A DNA stretch of 64,000 bases from Algiphilus sp965216485 (GCF_965216485.1 NZ_OZ244162.1:2542001-2606000), one strand, 5' to 3'; positions 1-10,107 are shown, numbered from the stretch's first letter. The notes: generated by a model from the sequence alone, not told the origin. Numbers and translations are program-made.

Positions 1-812
<812 letters not shown>

Positions 813-900
813 ACGCGATCTCCTTGGTTTTGTGCTGCAGGCGCAGAAGGTTGGGTTCAGTCTACCTTGCGCCGACGGCGCACAGGCAGCGCGCACTATC

Positions 901-1224
901 CTACTTTGGGCGAGTGACCGCTTCCTCTAGCATGCGTTGCAAATCCCCTTGTTCATAAAGATCCAGGGTGATGTCGCAGCCCCCGACAAATTCCCCCTTC
1001 ACGAACAGTTGCGGGAAGGTGGGCCAGTTCGCGTACTCCGGCAGAGCGTGGTAGATGTCCTCGTTCTCGTACACGTTGACGAAGGCAAAGGGCACCCCAC
1101 AGCCGTTGAGGGCCGCCACCGCCCGTGCCGAAAAGCCGCACTGCGGAAAATCCGGTGTGCCCTTCATGTAGAGCAATACCGGGTTTTCCGCGAGCTGCTT
1201 GCGTATGCGTTCGTGCGCGTCCAT
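901..1224 (-). CDS. grxD: monothiol glutaredoxin, Grx4 family
   Basis: 107-residue monothiol glutaredoxin with the diagnostic CGFS motif at residues 29-32 followed by WPTFPQLFVKGEFVGGCDI, which forms the glutathione and Fe-S cluster binding surface. Proteins of this family bind a bridging [2Fe-2S] cluster and act in Fe-S cluster transfer rather than classic disulfide reduction. Length matches E. coli GrxD. It lies just upstream of icd on the same strand and is divergent from sodB, an iron-linked redox neighbourhood. The start is an ATG; an out-of-frame open frame covering the same bases was discarded. Confidence 0.95.
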   Translation of the reverse strand: MDAHERIRKQLAENPVLLYMKGTPDFPQCGFSARAVAALNGCGVPFAFVNVYENEDIYHALPEYANWPTFPQLFVKGEFVGGCDITLDLYEQGDLQRMLEEAVTRPK

Positions 1225-1433
1225 AAGCGGTTCCTATAGCATGCGGAGCGTGGGCGCGGGAGTATAAGAAAATGCGCGCCTGCCTTGTTGCGTCCGGGCC
1301 GAGTGGCAATCACATTTGACGGCGCCGGGGGGCATTGGGGTTACACTGTGCGGGTATTCGCTTGACACCGTCGGTGCCCACGCTGCGCCGGACGAGCGTT
1401 CCAACACCCACTGCAGTGCTAAGGAGAAGTTCA

Positions 1434-2009
1434 ATGGCTTTGACCCTCCCTGATTTGCCGTATCCGCGCGAGGCGCTCGAACCGCATATGTCGGCCGAAA
1501 CCCTCGACTACCATCATGGCAAGCACCACAAGACCTACGTCGATACCGCCAACAACCTCATCAGCGGTACCGAGTACGAGCAGATGCCGTTGGAGGAAAT
1601 CATCGTCAAGTCCTCCGGCAAGCTGTTCAACCAGACCGCACAGATCTGGAACCACAGCTTTTTCTGGCAGTGCCTGACACCCAGCCAGACGCAGCCCGGC
1701 AAGAAGCTGACCGATGCGCTGGTCAAGGAATTTGGCGGCATTGAGGACTTCAAGAAACTGTTCACGGAAACCGCCATTGGTACCTTCGGCTCAGGCTGGG
1801 CCTGGCTGGTCAAGAAGCCGGATGGCTCGCTTGCCGTGACCTCGACCTCCAACGCCGGCACCCCGCTCACCGACGGCGACCGCGCCCTGCTCACCTGCGA
1901 TGTCTGGGAACATGCCTACTACATCGATCATCGCAATGCGCGCCCCAAGTATCTGGAAGCCTTCTGGCAGCTGGTGAACTGGGAGTTCGTCGAGCAGAAC
2001 CTCGGTTGA
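1434..2009 (+). CDS. sodB: superoxide dismutase, iron type
   Basis: 191-residue cytoplasmic superoxide dismutase. Metal ligands are visible as H27 in YHHGKHHKTYVD, the histidine in AQIWNHSFFW, and Asp and His in DVWEHAYYID. The AQIWNHSFFW context is the Fe-SOD rather than Mn-SOD form. The ATG at 1434 is chosen because AAGGAG precedes it at 1421-1426 and the protein then aligns with the usual N-terminus; the frame stays open 33 codons further upstream but without family similarity. It is followed by an intrinsic terminator, so it is probably transcribed alone. Confidence 0.96.
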   Translation: MALTLPDLPYPREALEPHMSAETLDYHHGKHHKTYVDTANNLISGTEYEQMPLEEIIVKSSGKLFNQTAQIWNHSFFWQCLTPSQTQPGKKLTDALVKEFGGIEDFKKLFTETAIGTFGSGWAWLVKKPDGSLAVTSTSNAGTPLTDGDRALLTCDVWEHAYYIDHRNARPKYLEAFWQLVNWEFVEQNLG

Positions 2010-2037
2010 AGCGCCGCTAACCAACCCGCTTAATGAG

Positions 2038-2062
2038 GGGCCGCGCGCTGCGCGGCCCTTCT
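2038..2062 (+). terminator. intrinsic terminator after sodB
   Basis: A perfect 9-bp stem GGGCCGCGC / GCGCGGCCC (2038-2046 with 2050-2058) closes a 3-base loop and is followed by TTCT. It lies 28 bases after the sodB stop and ends 15 bases before the argF start chosen here. The T-run is short, so termination may be partial. Confidence 0.7.
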
Positions 2063-2077
2063 ATTCACGGCTTTGCC

Positions 2078-3013
2078 ATGTCCTCCATCCACCACTTCCT
2101 CCGCCTGACGGATCTTTCCCAGCAGGCGGCCGAGGCGCTGATTCAACGCGCCATCGAACTCAAGCAGCACCCCGACCCTACACACCGCCCCCTGCTCGGC
2201 CAGACGCTGGCCATGGTTTTCGCCAAGAGCTCGACGCGGACGCGGGTCAGCTTTGAGGCCGCCATGGCTCAGCTCGGGGGCCACGCCATCTTCCTGTCCC
2301 CCCGCGATACCCAGCTGGGCCGCGGTGAACCGGTGCAGGACACGGCGCGTGTGCTGTCGTCGATGTGCAATGCCATCATGGTGCGCAATGATTCGCAGGC
2401 CCAGCAGGAAGCCATGGCTGCCGTGTCGAGCGTTCCCGTCATCAACGCACTGTCCGAGCAATGCCACCCCTGCCAGCTGCTGGCGGATATCCAGACCATC
2501 GTCGAACACCGCGGCAGCGTCCGCGGCCTGACCGTGGCGTGGGTCGGAGACGGCAACAATGTCTGCCATTCCTGGCTGGAGGCGGCGCGGGTCTTCGACT
2601 TCCAGCTCCGTGTGGCCACACCGGAAGGGTTTGAGCCCGCCCCCCGCTGGCTGGATGTCGCCGGAGATCGCGCCCAACTGGTGCGCGATCCGGCGCAAGC
2701 CGTGGAGGGGGCGCAGGTCGTGGTCACCGATGTCTGGGCCAGCATGGGTCAAGAGGCGGAGCAGGAAGCCCGTACCAACGCCTTTGCCGGGTACTGCGTG
2801 GACGGCGCGCTGATGCGCCAGGCCGCCACGGACGCCATCTTCCTGCATTGCCTGCCCGCGCATCGCAGCGAGGAAGTCAGCGCCGACGTCATTGACGGCC
2901 CACAGAGCCGTGTCTGGCAAGAGGCCGAAAACCGGTTGCACGCTCAAAAGGCGTTGCTCGAAGCATTGCTTGCGCCACCGGGCACGGCGGGCGCCGTTAC
3001 ACTCGACGCCTGA
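2078..3013 (+). CDS. argF: ornithine carbamoyltransferase
   Basis: Catalyses carbamoyl phosphate + ornithine to citrulline in arginine synthesis. 311 residues from the ATG at 2078, which gives the usual N-terminus (MSSIHHFLRLTDLS); an upstream in-frame start would lie inside the sodB terminator. Seen: SSTRTR carbamoyl-phosphate loop, the HPCQ-like CHPCQLLADIQT ornithine/carbamoyl region and the HCLPAHR motif near the C-terminus. nadC follows after 36 bases and may be co-transcribed. Carbamoyl phosphate is made by carAB, also in this window. Confidence 0.95.
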   Translation: MSSIHHFLRLTDLSQQAAEALIQRAIELKQHPDPTHRPLLGQTLAMVFAKSSTRTRVSFEAAMAQLGGHAIFLSPRDTQLGRGEPVQDTARVLSSMCNAIMVRNDSQAQQEAMAAVSSVPVINALSEQCHPCQLLADIQTIVEHRGSVRGLTVAWVGDGNNVCHSWLEAARVFDFQLRVATPEGFEPAPRWLDVAGDRAQLVRDPAQAVEGAQVVVTDVWASMGQEAEQEARTNAFAGYCVDGALMRQAATDAIFLHCLPAHRSEEVSADVIDGPQSRVWQEAENRLHAQKALLEALLAPPGTAGAVTLDA

Positions 3014-3049
3014 ACTCACACCCAACGCGCCCTATCCCACACTGAGACC

Positions 3050-3961
3050 ATGCCCGAACTACCCGCCCAGGACGATATCGACGCCATTGCTGCCCGCGCC
3101 ATTGCAGAGGATGTCGGGGATGGCGACCCTACAGCGCAATTGGTGCCTGCGCGCGACACCAGCGGCAAATTGATTGCGCGGGAATCCTTCGTGCTGTGCG
3201 GCGTACCCTGGGCTGAATCGGTATGCCAACAGATCGATCCGGCCATCACCTTGCGCTGGGACGCCAAGGACGGGGATACCGTCAAGGCCAACGAGGCTTT
3301 CTGCACCATCAGCGGTCCCGCCGTCTCGCTGCTGATGGCAGAACGTACCATTCTTAATTTCCTGCAGACCTTGTCGGGGACATCCACGCTCGTGCGCCGT
3401 TTTGTCGAACGGGTGCGCGGCACCGACGCAAAGATCGTCGACACGCGCAAGACCCTGCCCGGTTTGCGCAGTGCGCAAAAGTACGCAGTGCGATGCGGCG
3501 GCGGACACAACCACCGGATGGGGCTCTACGACGCCATCCTCATCAAGGAAAACCATATTGCCGCAGCGGGTGGCATCGCCGAGGCCATTCAGGCTGCGAA
3601 GGCGGTGGGCGGAGACCTTCCTGTCATGTGCGAGGCGGAGAATCTGAACGAAGTACAGGCGGCACTCGACGGCGCCGTCGACCTGCTGCTCTGTGACGAT
3701 TTTGAAACCCACCTGCTCACCAAGGCAGTGGCCATGACCCGTGAATACCGCCGCTTCAACCGGGCGCAGACCATCATTGAAGCCTCCGGCGGCATCACGA
3801 TCAACAACGTCCGCGATATTGCCGACACGGGCGTCGATCGTATTTCGATCGGCGGCTTGACCAAGAATGTCCAGGCAGCGGACATCTCCATGCGGCTCGA
3901 CGATGCCAAAGCAACCGACAACCCCGGCCCGGTGCACTCCCTCAGCGTCAAGATGCGCTGA
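3050..3961 (+). CDS. nadC: nicotinate-nucleotide pyrophosphorylase (carboxylating)
   Basis: Quinolinate phosphoribosyltransferase of de novo NAD synthesis, making nicotinate mononucleotide, CO2 and PPi from quinolinate and PRPP. 303 residues, normal length. Seen: DTRKTLPGLRSAQKYAV and RCGGGHNHRMGLYDAILIKENH, the conserved quinolinate/PRPP-binding stretch, plus EASGGI and IGGLTKN near the C-terminus (beta/alpha barrel). It follows argF closely and is followed after 7 bases by an exported hydrolase, so the three may form one transcript. NAD kinase (nadK) is about 51 kb away in the same window. Confidence 0.96.
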   Translation: MPELPAQDDIDAIAARAIAEDVGDGDPTAQLVPARDTSGKLIARESFVLCGVPWAESVCQQIDPAITLRWDAKDGDTVKANEAFCTISGPAVSLLMAERTILNFLQTLSGTSTLVRRFVERVRGTDAKIVDTRKTLPGLRSAQKYAVRCGGGHNHRMGLYDAILIKENHIAAAGGIAEAIQAAKAVGGDLPVMCEAENLNEVQAALDGAVDLLLCDDFETHLLTKAVAMTREYRRFNRAQTIIEASGGITINNVRDIADTGVDRISIGGLTKNVQAADISMRLDDAKATDNPGPVHSLSVKMR

Positions 3962-3968
3962 TCCATCC

Positions 3969-4835
3969 TTGCGCAAGCCGCTCCGCCCGCGGTATTGGCT
4001 TGCCTTGCCGTTGCTTTGGCTGTGCGCCTACCAGGCGCATGCGGTTGAAACACGCCTTCCTGTCACCCTGGACGACGGCACTCGGCTGGAGGCACGTTTC
4101 GTCCTCCCCGAGGGGGGCAACCCGCCCTACCCCGCGGTGATGCTCTTCGGCGGCCTCGAAACCGGGGCGCAAGCGATCAATCTGTTGCCCGGCTTTGACG
4201 CCTCGATTGCCTTTGCCAGCTTCGACTACCCCTACACGCCGCCGCGCAAGTTCCGGCTGTGGAGCGATCTGGGCGAGCTTCCGAAGGCGCGCAAGGCTAT
4301 CGGACGCACCATCGAGGGTGTGGGTGCCCTCTATGAGGCGTTGGCAGCCCACCCCATGGTCGACCCCCAGCGCATTACCGTGGTCGGTGCCAGTCTGGGC
4401 GCCCCTTTCGCCGTCATCGCCGCTGGCCAGCATCCCATTCCGGGGGTGGTCTCGGTCCAGGGCTTCGGAGCCCTGGAGGATGTCATCGCCCATCAGTTCC
4501 ACCGCGCGTGGGGGGAGGACTACGGTGTGATCGGTCGCTGGGCCGGCACCCTGGTGGCCAAGTTGATCACCTGGTACGCCGACCTGCCGTCTCCGGAGAT
4601 GCACGCCAAACAGCTGCGTGCCAGCCAGCACGCCCTCGTCATCGTCAGCCGCGACGACAAGCGGATTCCGAAGGTGGCCAGCGAAGCGCTGTGGCAAGCC
4701 GTGCAGGAATCATCGGCGCAGGCGCAACGCATCGAACTCGAAGGTGGCCATCTCTATACCGGCGCCGATGTCCTGATCGAGCAGCTGCTGAGGCTCACCT
4801 TGGATTGGAAGCAGAACGTCGGCCTGCTGAAGTAA
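3969..4835 (+). CDS. exported alpha/beta hydrolase of unknown substrate
   Basis: Alpha/beta-hydrolase fold protein, about 288 residues. A TTG at 3969 is preferred: it gives a basic N-terminus and hydrophobic core ending AYQAHA before VETRLP, a convincing signal peptide of 25 residues; upstream starts would overlap nadC. Seen: nucleophile elbow GASLGA with Ser about 142, candidate acid in VSRDDKRI, and candidate His in EGGHLYTG. It resembles dienelactone-hydrolase-like or peptidase-like exported enzymes, but no specific substrate can be inferred. No clear Shine-Dalgarno is visible, so translation may be coupled to nadC. The next gene is convergent. Confidence 0.75.
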   Translation: MRKPLRPRYWLALPLLWLCAYQAHAVETRLPVTLDDGTRLEARFVLPEGGNPPYPAVMLFGGLETGAQAINLLPGFDASIAFASFDYPYTPPRKFRLWSDLGELPKARKAIGRTIEGVGALYEALAAHPMVDPQRITVVGASLGAPFAVIAAGQHPIPGVVSVQGFGALEDVIAHQFHRAWGEDYGVIGRWAGTLVAKLITWYADLPSPEMHAKQLRASQHALVIVSRDDKRIPKVASEALWQAVQESSAQAQRIELEGGHLYTGADVLIEQLLRLTLDWKQNVGLLK

Positions 4836-4853
4836 GGCCATACCGGGGGTCTG

Positions 4854-5651
4854 TCAGACGTGACGCGGCCCACCCTGGTCGGACCCTTCGAAAAAGGACT
4901 GCAGGCAGCGGGCCATCTCGGCACCGGCCTCAAGTGGGACGCCATGGCGCGCGTCTGGGAAGCAGTAGAAGTGACCATCCGGCACGGACTCGGCGTAGCG
5001 GCGCATATCCTCAACCGGAAAGTAGTCGTTGCCGGAAGCAAGGATGGCGACCGGCATGACCAGTTCGTGCAGTCGTTCGACGGCCGACCATTGGGTCAAG
5101 GCAAGCAGACTGGAGAGGTACACCCAACGCTGGTTGGCCGCAGCGCGCGCTTCGATGAAACGTCGCAGTTCCGCCTGCTCCGGCTTCGGGAACATGCGGC
5201 GTCCCATGATCTGCCCCAGGCGACGCGGCCCGAGCACGGACATGGTCGCCAGCCGCAGGCCGATTTCGAACCACTCGCGGAGCCGTGTCGGCCGGAAGGC
5301 GGGCACGCTGTTGGCGATGGTCAGACTCCGAACACGCTCCGGTACGCAGAGCGCGAGCTCTACTGCCACCGCGCCGCCCATGCTGTGCCCCACCACATGG
5401 GCCTGACGAATATCCTGGGACTCCATAAGCGCCAGTACGTCTTGGGCCATGATGTCCGGACGGTAGGGGCCTGGGCCCCGCGGGCTGTTTCCATACCCGC
5501 GCAGGTCTGGCGTGAAGACCTGGTACGACTTGGCCAGCCTTGGGGCCACGTCCCGCCAATCCTGATGGCTGGCCCCCAAGCCGTGAATCAGCAGGACTGA
5601 AGGCCCGTTGCCCGCTTCAGGGCAGTGCAGCGCCACCGGCGCGTCACTCAC
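4854..5651 (-). CDS. alpha/beta-fold hydrolase
   Basis: 265-residue cytosolic alpha/beta hydrolase. Seen: oxyanion-hole HGLGAS near residue 23, GHSMGG nucleophile elbow with Ser90, an acid in ASGNDYFPVED and His in ARHGVPLE. The sequence fits the broad esterase/haloperoxidase-like group; the substrate is not predictable. Its ATG overlaps the stop of sppA by 4 bases (ATGA), so the two are translationally coupled and probably one operon. No signal peptide is apparent, unlike the convergent hydrolase next to it. Confidence 0.85.
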   Translation of the reverse strand: MSDAPVALHCPEAGNGPSVLLIHGLGASHQDWRDVAPRLAKSYQVFTPDLRGYGNSPRGPGPYRPDIMAQDVLALMESQDIRQAHVVGHSMGGAVAVELALCVPERVRSLTIANSVPAFRPTRLREWFEIGLRLATMSVLGPRRLGQIMGRRMFPKPEQAELRRFIEARAAANQRWVYLSSLLALTQWSAVERLHELVMPVAILASGNDYFPVEDMRRYAESVPDGHFYCFPDARHGVPLEAGAEMARCLQSFFEGSDQGGPRHV

Positions 5652-7573
5652 CTCGCCGCCCCGGGAAGGGAGGTCCGCGGGAGCCCTGCCGCACCGTGGT
5701 CGAGCTGGCAGTCACACAAGGCATAGAGCCCGCGCGGATCGGCCGGGATCAGCGCTAGGCTGGCGGCCTGCGCGCGCCCCTGCAGATGGCTGCGCGCCCA
5801 TCCCGCCAGCCATGCGTCCATCCCGGTGCCGCTTAACGCAGCATAGGCGCGACCGGACCAGAACTGGAGTGCATCCATCAGCCGTGGCTGCGGGGTGGCC
5901 GGCGTGGTCACGCGGTACTCCCCTTCTGTGAGCCCGGCGAGTTCCGCGGCACGATCAATAGCCAGATCAAGCCCGCCGAGACGATCGACGAGACCGCGCT
6001 CCAGTGCCTGCGTGCCGCTCCACACCCGCCCCTCCGCGATGTCTCGCACCGTCTCGATCGGAAGTTCGCGACCTGCCGCGACCCGTTCGACGAAAGAGGC
6101 ATAGGCGTGCTCCACGCCGCTCTGGAAGACGCGTTCCAGATTCTCGTCCAGAGGCTGGTCCGGCCGGAGCTTGCCGGCCAGCGGCGTGGTGCCGATGCCG
6201 TCCGTATGCACACCGATCTTTTCGAGGCCTTGATCCACGCTCATCCACAGCCCGAAGACGCCAATGGAACCGGTGATGGTGGCATCGTAGGCAACGATGT
6301 CGTCGGCATCCATGGAGACCCAGTACCCGCCGCTGGCGGCTTGGGACGCCATCGAAGCGACCACGGGCTTGCCCGCCTCCTGAACCTCAAGCACGGCGCG
6401 GCGGATACGTTCGGAAGCCAGCACGCTGCCGCCGGGCGTATCGACACGCAGAATCACCGCGCGCACTTTGTCGTCGCGGCTGGCACGCAGCAGTTGGTCG
6501 GCAATGGCATCCCCGCCGGCGGTGCCGGGCTCGCCAAAACCGTCGACGATCACGCCTTGCACGTGAATCTTGGCGATTCTTGACCCGGTAGAGGCTGCGG
6601 CGGCCTGCTCATCCGTGGCCCGCAGATAATGGCGGAAGTGGATTTGGCGGAAGCTGCCATGACCATTCTCGGCCATCCCCACCACCTCGCCCATGCGTTC
6701 GCGGAAATCCTGCAGGCTTTCGAGACGGTCCACGATGCCGGCTTCGGCCACGGTAGCCGCCAGATCGCCGCCCGCCGCCTCCAACCGCGCGGGCAGGTCC
6801 GACAGCATGGCCGGCAAGGTCTCTCCCACGGTCTCGCGCACGGCGCTCGCGCGCTCAAGATAGGCGGTCCAGAGATCATCCAGCCATGCCGCGTTGGCAT
6901 CGCGTGCGGCGTCGCTCATGTCATTGCGGATGAAGGGTTCCACCGCGGACTTGTATTCGCCGACCCGAAAGACGCTGACGGTGATGCCGAGACGGTCGAG
7001 CAGCTCCGCAAAGTAATTGGGATACACCGAGTATCCCTCTACCCAGATGCCACCGAAGGGATCGAGGGCAATCTCGTCCGCCTGTGCCGCCAGGGCGTAT
7101 TGCGGCTGCGTGAGCATGTCAGCCCAGACGTAGATCTTCTTGCCGGAAGCACGGAAGCGCTCGGCGGCACGGGCCACCTCGTCGATGCTGGCCAGCCCGG
7201 CCTGACGCAGTTCATCCAGCTTGAGTACGGCAAAGGCGATGCGGTCGTCCGCGCGCGCGCGGTCGAAGGCATCCACCACGCTGGCAACGCTGGTCTGCAG
7301 CGGAGGCTCCCCGGTCCAGCGCTGCATGAGCTGTTGCACTGGATCGGCGTCGACATGCTCGACCAGGGCGCCGGTTGGCGCGATGACCAGTCCGACGTTG
7401 TCTTCAACCTGCACGGAGGGCCCGCCGCTGAGCAGCATCCAGCCCAGGAAGGCACCGAACAGGAGGCTCAGGATGAAGAGCGCGCGATACAGGAAGGAGA
7501 ATACGGCCGCGATGCGGCCGAAGAGTCTGCGTAGGGGGCCCTTCTGGCGGGTCGCTTCGTTCACGATGTCCAT
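5648..7573 (-). CDS. sppA: signal peptide peptidase SppA, 67-kDa type
   Basis: Membrane-anchored protease IV that digests cleaved signal peptides. 641 residues, the duplicated long form. An N-terminal transmembrane segment lies at about residues 26-48. The catalytic dyad is visible as Lys208 in GEYKSAVEPF (first repeat) and Ser414 in QAASGGYW (second repeat), the arrangement known from E. coli SppA (K209/S409). The active site would face the periplasm. It shares a 4-base overlap with the downstream hydrolase. In Pseudomonas sppA sits beside the rluC-HAD genes; here it has moved next to nadC and peroxiredoxin. Confidence 0.94.
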   Translation of the reverse strand: MDIVNEATRQKGPLRRLFGRIAAVFSFLYRALFILSLLFGAFLGWMLLSGGPSVQVEDNVGLVIAPTGALVEHVDADPVQQLMQRWTGEPPLQTSVASVVDAFDRARADDRIAFAVLKLDELRQAGLASIDEVARAAERFRASGKKIYVWADMLTQPQYALAAQADEIALDPFGGIWVEGYSVYPNYFAELLDRLGITVSVFRVGEYKSAVEPFIRNDMSDAARDANAAWLDDLWTAYLERASAVRETVGETLPAMLSDLPARLEAAGGDLAATVAEAGIVDRLESLQDFRERMGEVVGMAENGHGSFRQIHFRHYLRATDEQAAAASTGSRIAKIHVQGVIVDGFGEPGTAGGDAIADQLLRASRDDKVRAVILRVDTPGGSVLASERIRRAVLEVQEAGKPVVASMASQAASGGYWVSMDADDIVAYDATITGSIGVFGLWMSVDQGLEKIGVHTDGIGTTPLAGKLRPDQPLDENLERVFQSGVEHAYASFVERVAAGRELPIETVRDIAEGRVWSGTQALERGLVDRLGGLDLAIDRAAELAGLTEGEYRVTTPATPQPRLMDALQFWSGRAYAALSGTGMDAWLAGWARSHLQGRAQAASLALIPADPRGLYALCDCQLDHGAAGLPRTSLPGAAR

Positions 7574-7742
7574 TCCGGTGGCGCTGCAAGCCTGGGCCGC
7601 AGCGATTGATAAAAAGTCCCTATGCGGGAATTAGTTTCTACGGGATTGCCCTGGCGCGCGGAAGTTCCTAAGCTTGCGGCGCATTGCGGAGGTCCCGCAC
7701 CCCTTTTCGTACCGAATTTCACGACACTGTAAAGGAGCAATC

Positions 7743-8345
7743 ATGAGCGTACTTGTTGGCCGTCAGGCACCCGATTTTACCGCCGCAGCCGTTTTGGGCG
7801 ATGGGAGCATCACCGAAGAGTTCAAGCTCTCCGATCAGCGCGGCAAGTACACCGTTCTGTTCTTCTGGCCGCTGGACTTCACCTTCGTGTGTCCGTCGGA
7901 AATCATCGCGCACGACAACCGTCGCAGCGCGTTCGAGGAGCGCAATGTGCAGCTGATCGGCGTGTCCATCGACAGTCAGTTCACGCACTTCGCCTGGCGC
8001 AACACCCCGGTCGACAAGGGCGGCATTGGTCAGGTTGGCTTCCCGATGGTTGCCGACGTGCAGCATGAGATCTCCCGCGCCTACGGCATCGAGCATCCGC
8101 AGGCCGGTGTGGCCTTCCGCGCCTCCTTCCTGATTGACAAGGAAGGTCTGGTACGCCACCAGACCGTGAATGATCTGCCGTTGGGCCGCAATGTGGACGA
8201 AATGCTGCGCGTGGTCGACGCCCTGCAGTTCCACGAACAACATGGCGAAGTCTGCCCGGCCGGTTGGCAGAAGGGTCAGGAGGGCATGAAGGCGGACGCT
8301 GCCGGCGTCGCCGACTATCTGGCCAAGAACGCCTCCAACCTGTAA
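7743..8345 (+). CDS. 2-Cys peroxiredoxin, AhpC/Prx1 type
   Basis: 200-residue thiol peroxidase that reduces hydrogen peroxide, alkyl hydroperoxides and probably peroxynitrite. The peroxidatic Cys50 lies in PLDFTFVCPSE (PxxxTxxC) and the resolving Cys171 in GEVCPAGW, so it is a typical 2-Cys enzyme. ATG at 7743 follows AAAGGAG at 7731. It is immediately followed by a strong terminator and then trxB, so the thioredoxin reductase next door may belong to its recycling system. No ahpF is present. No OxyR-type operator could be recognised by eye in the 169-base divergent gap with sppA. Confidence 0.93.
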   Translation: MSVLVGRQAPDFTAAAVLGDGSITEEFKLSDQRGKYTVLFFWPLDFTFVCPSEIIAHDNRRSAFEERNVQLIGVSIDSQFTHFAWRNTPVDKGGIGQVGFPMVADVQHEISRAYGIEHPQAGVAFRASFLIDKEGLVRHQTVNDLPLGRNVDEMLRVVDALQFHEQHGEVCPAGWQKGQEGMKADAAGVADYLAKNASNL

Positions 8346-8381
8346 GGCGACGAAGGCCGCGCTCTTCACAGGCGCGAAACG

Positions 8382-8414
8382 CCCGGGGACGGCTTTCGCC
8401 GCCCCGGGTTTTTT
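8382..8414 (+). terminator. intrinsic terminator after the peroxiredoxin gene
   Basis: Stem CCCGGGG at 8382-8388 with CCCCGGG at 8402-8408, continued inside by CGG/CCG across a bulged A, then a run of six T at 8409-8414. Strong Rho-independent terminator 37 bases after the peroxiredoxin stop. Confidence 0.9.
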
Positions 8415-8458
8415 ATGCCCTGAACTCGCCGTTTATTCTCTTCTAAGGATTCTGTCTC

Positions 8459-9412
8459 ATGAGTGACACGCAGCATCATCGACTGATCATCCTGGGCTCC
8501 GGTCCTGCGGGCTACACCGCTTCGGTGTATGCCGCACGCGCCAACCTCAACCCCTGCCTGATTACCGGCCTCGAAGTCGGCGGTCAGCTCACGACAACCA
8601 CCGACGTTGACAACTGGCCGGGTGACATCGAAGGCCTGCAAGGGCCGGATCTGATGGAGCGCATGCGCAAGCATGCGGAGCGCTTTGGCACGCAGATCAC
8701 CTATGACCACATCAATAGCGTCGACCTGTCGAAGGCTCCCTACACGCTGACCGGAGATGTCGGCACCTACAGCTGTGACGCCCTGATCATCAGCACCGGG
8801 GCCTCGGCCATGTACCTTGGCCTGGAGTCGGAAGAAGCCTTCAAGGGCAAGGGCGTCTCCGCCTGCGCCACCTGCGATGGTTTCTTCTACAAGGGCGCCG
8901 ACGTTGCCGTCATCGGCGGAGGCAACACCGCCGTGGAAGAGGCGCTCTATCTGGCCAACATCGCCAACAAGGTCTATTTGGTGCATCGCCGTGACAGCCT
9001 GCGCGCGGAAAAGATCCTCCAGGAAAAGCTCTTCGAGCGCGAGCGCGAAGGCAAGGTGGAGGTCATCTGGAATCGGACCTTGGACGAGGTGCTGGGCAAC
9101 GAACAGGGCGTGACCGGCGCTCGCCTCAAGTCGATGAAGGACGAAGCAACCCGCGACCTCGAGGTCACCGGTATCTTCATCGCGATCGGGCACAAGCCGA
9201 ATACCGACCTCTTCCAGGGGCAGCTCGACATGAACAACGGCTACATCAAGGTGCGTTCCGGAACCGAGGGCAACGCCACCGCGACCAGTATCAAGGGCGT
9301 ATTCGCGGCCGGTGACGTCATGGATCATGTCTATCGGCAGGCAGTCACCTCCGCCGGTACCGGCTGCATGGCGGCACTGGACGCCGAGAAGTACCTCGAC
9401 CAGCTAGACTGA
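8459..9412 (+). CDS. trxB: thioredoxin-disulfide reductase
   Basis: FAD- and NADPH-dependent thioredoxin reductase, 317 residues. Seen: GSGPAGYTA FAD-binding loop at residues 13-21, redox-active CATC (Cys136, Cys139), GGGNTAVEEA NADPH-binding loop and the C-terminal GVFAAGDV motif. Low-molecular-weight type. It stands between two terminators, so it is probably monocistronic, next to a peroxiredoxin that depends on such electron supply. Confidence 0.96.
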   Translation: MSDTQHHRLIILGSGPAGYTASVYAARANLNPCLITGLEVGGQLTTTTDVDNWPGDIEGLQGPDLMERMRKHAERFGTQITYDHINSVDLSKAPYTLTGDVGTYSCDALIISTGASAMYLGLESEEAFKGKGVSACATCDGFFYKGADVAVIGGGNTAVEEALYLANIANKVYLVHRRDSLRAEKILQEKLFEREREGKVEVIWNRTLDEVLGNEQGVTGARLKSMKDEATRDLEVTGIFIAIGHKPNTDLFQGQLDMNNGYIKVRSGTEGNATATSIKGVFAAGDVMDHVYRQAVTSAGTGCMAALDAEKYLDQLD

Positions 9413-9419
9413 AGCTTCC

Positions 9420-9448
9420 GGCGCCGAACGGCGGGTCGGCGCCCTTTT
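9420..9448 (+). terminator. intrinsic terminator after trxB
   Basis: 8-bp stem GGCGCCGA (9420-9427) with TCGGCGCC (9436-9443), loop of eight bases, then CTTTT. It begins 7 bases after the trxB stop. Confidence 0.85.
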
Positions 9449-9462
9449 CAGTGGTGGTGTGC

Positions 9463-10083
9463 ATGGACCAGACCCTGTATTGCAACCTGACGTCACCCTA
9501 CGCACGCCGCGTGCGTGTCCTACTCCGGGAACTCGGCCTGGAGCACGACGTTCAGGAGGAAGTGGTCGATCCATTCGCCTCACCGCGTAATCTGCTCGAC
9601 CGCAACCCCCTTTCCAAGATCCCGGTGCTGGTCACCGGCGCCGGTCTCACCCTGCCCGACAGCGGGCTGATCATGGCTTTTTTGCTCGACGGCACCGAGG
9701 ACAGTGATCAGGGCTGGCCTGCCAGCCGCGGGGATTGGTCGGCCGCGACCGAGGTCACCCTGGCGGAGGGGGTGATCGACGCCGCAGTGGCCATCGTGAT
9801 GGAAAATCGACGCCCCGAAAGCATCCGGTTCCCGGAGCAGATCGATCGGCAGGTCGCTACCATCCGCCGCGTTCTGCCGCGCTTTGAACATCGCATCGGC
9901 GCCCAAGGCGGAACCGCCTCGATCGCCGCGGACATCACCCTCGGGGTGGCGCTCGCCTATCTTGATTTTCGTACGCCGTGGCTGAACTGGCGGGATGATC
10001 ATCCCTGTCTCGACCGCTGGCTCAGCGAATGGGTGACGCGGCCTGCCATGCAGGCCACGAAGCCGCCCGACGGGCCGTACTAG
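9463..10083 (+). CDS. glutathione S-transferase family protein, YibF-like
   Basis: About 206 residues with an N-terminal thioredoxin-like domain (LYCNLTSPYARRVRVLLREL, NPLSKIPVLV, LPDSGLI) and an all-helical C-terminal domain. The SPYARR start and spacing resemble E. coli YibF. The S in SPYARR could be the glutathione-activating residue of the class, but the reaction is unknown. Start ATG at 9463 is preferred over the GTG codons just upstream; no good ribosome site is visible for either. It converges with the small lipoprotein gene. Confidence 0.85.
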   Translation: MDQTLYCNLTSPYARRVRVLLRELGLEHDVQEEVVDPFASPRNLLDRNPLSKIPVLVTGAGLTLPDSGLIMAFLLDGTEDSDQGWPASRGDWSAATEVTLAEGVIDAAVAIVMENRRPESIRFPEQIDRQVATIRRVLPRFEHRIGAQGGTASIAADITLGVALAYLDFRTPWLNWRDDHPCLDRWLSEWVTRPAMQATKPPDGPY

Positions 10084-10107
10084 GCAGCGCCCCAGCGCCG
10101 CGTCGAC

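Noticed and set aside
1362..1390. TTGACA upstream of sodB as a promoter
   Set aside because: At 17 bases downstream the sequence is GCGCCG, not a -10 box.
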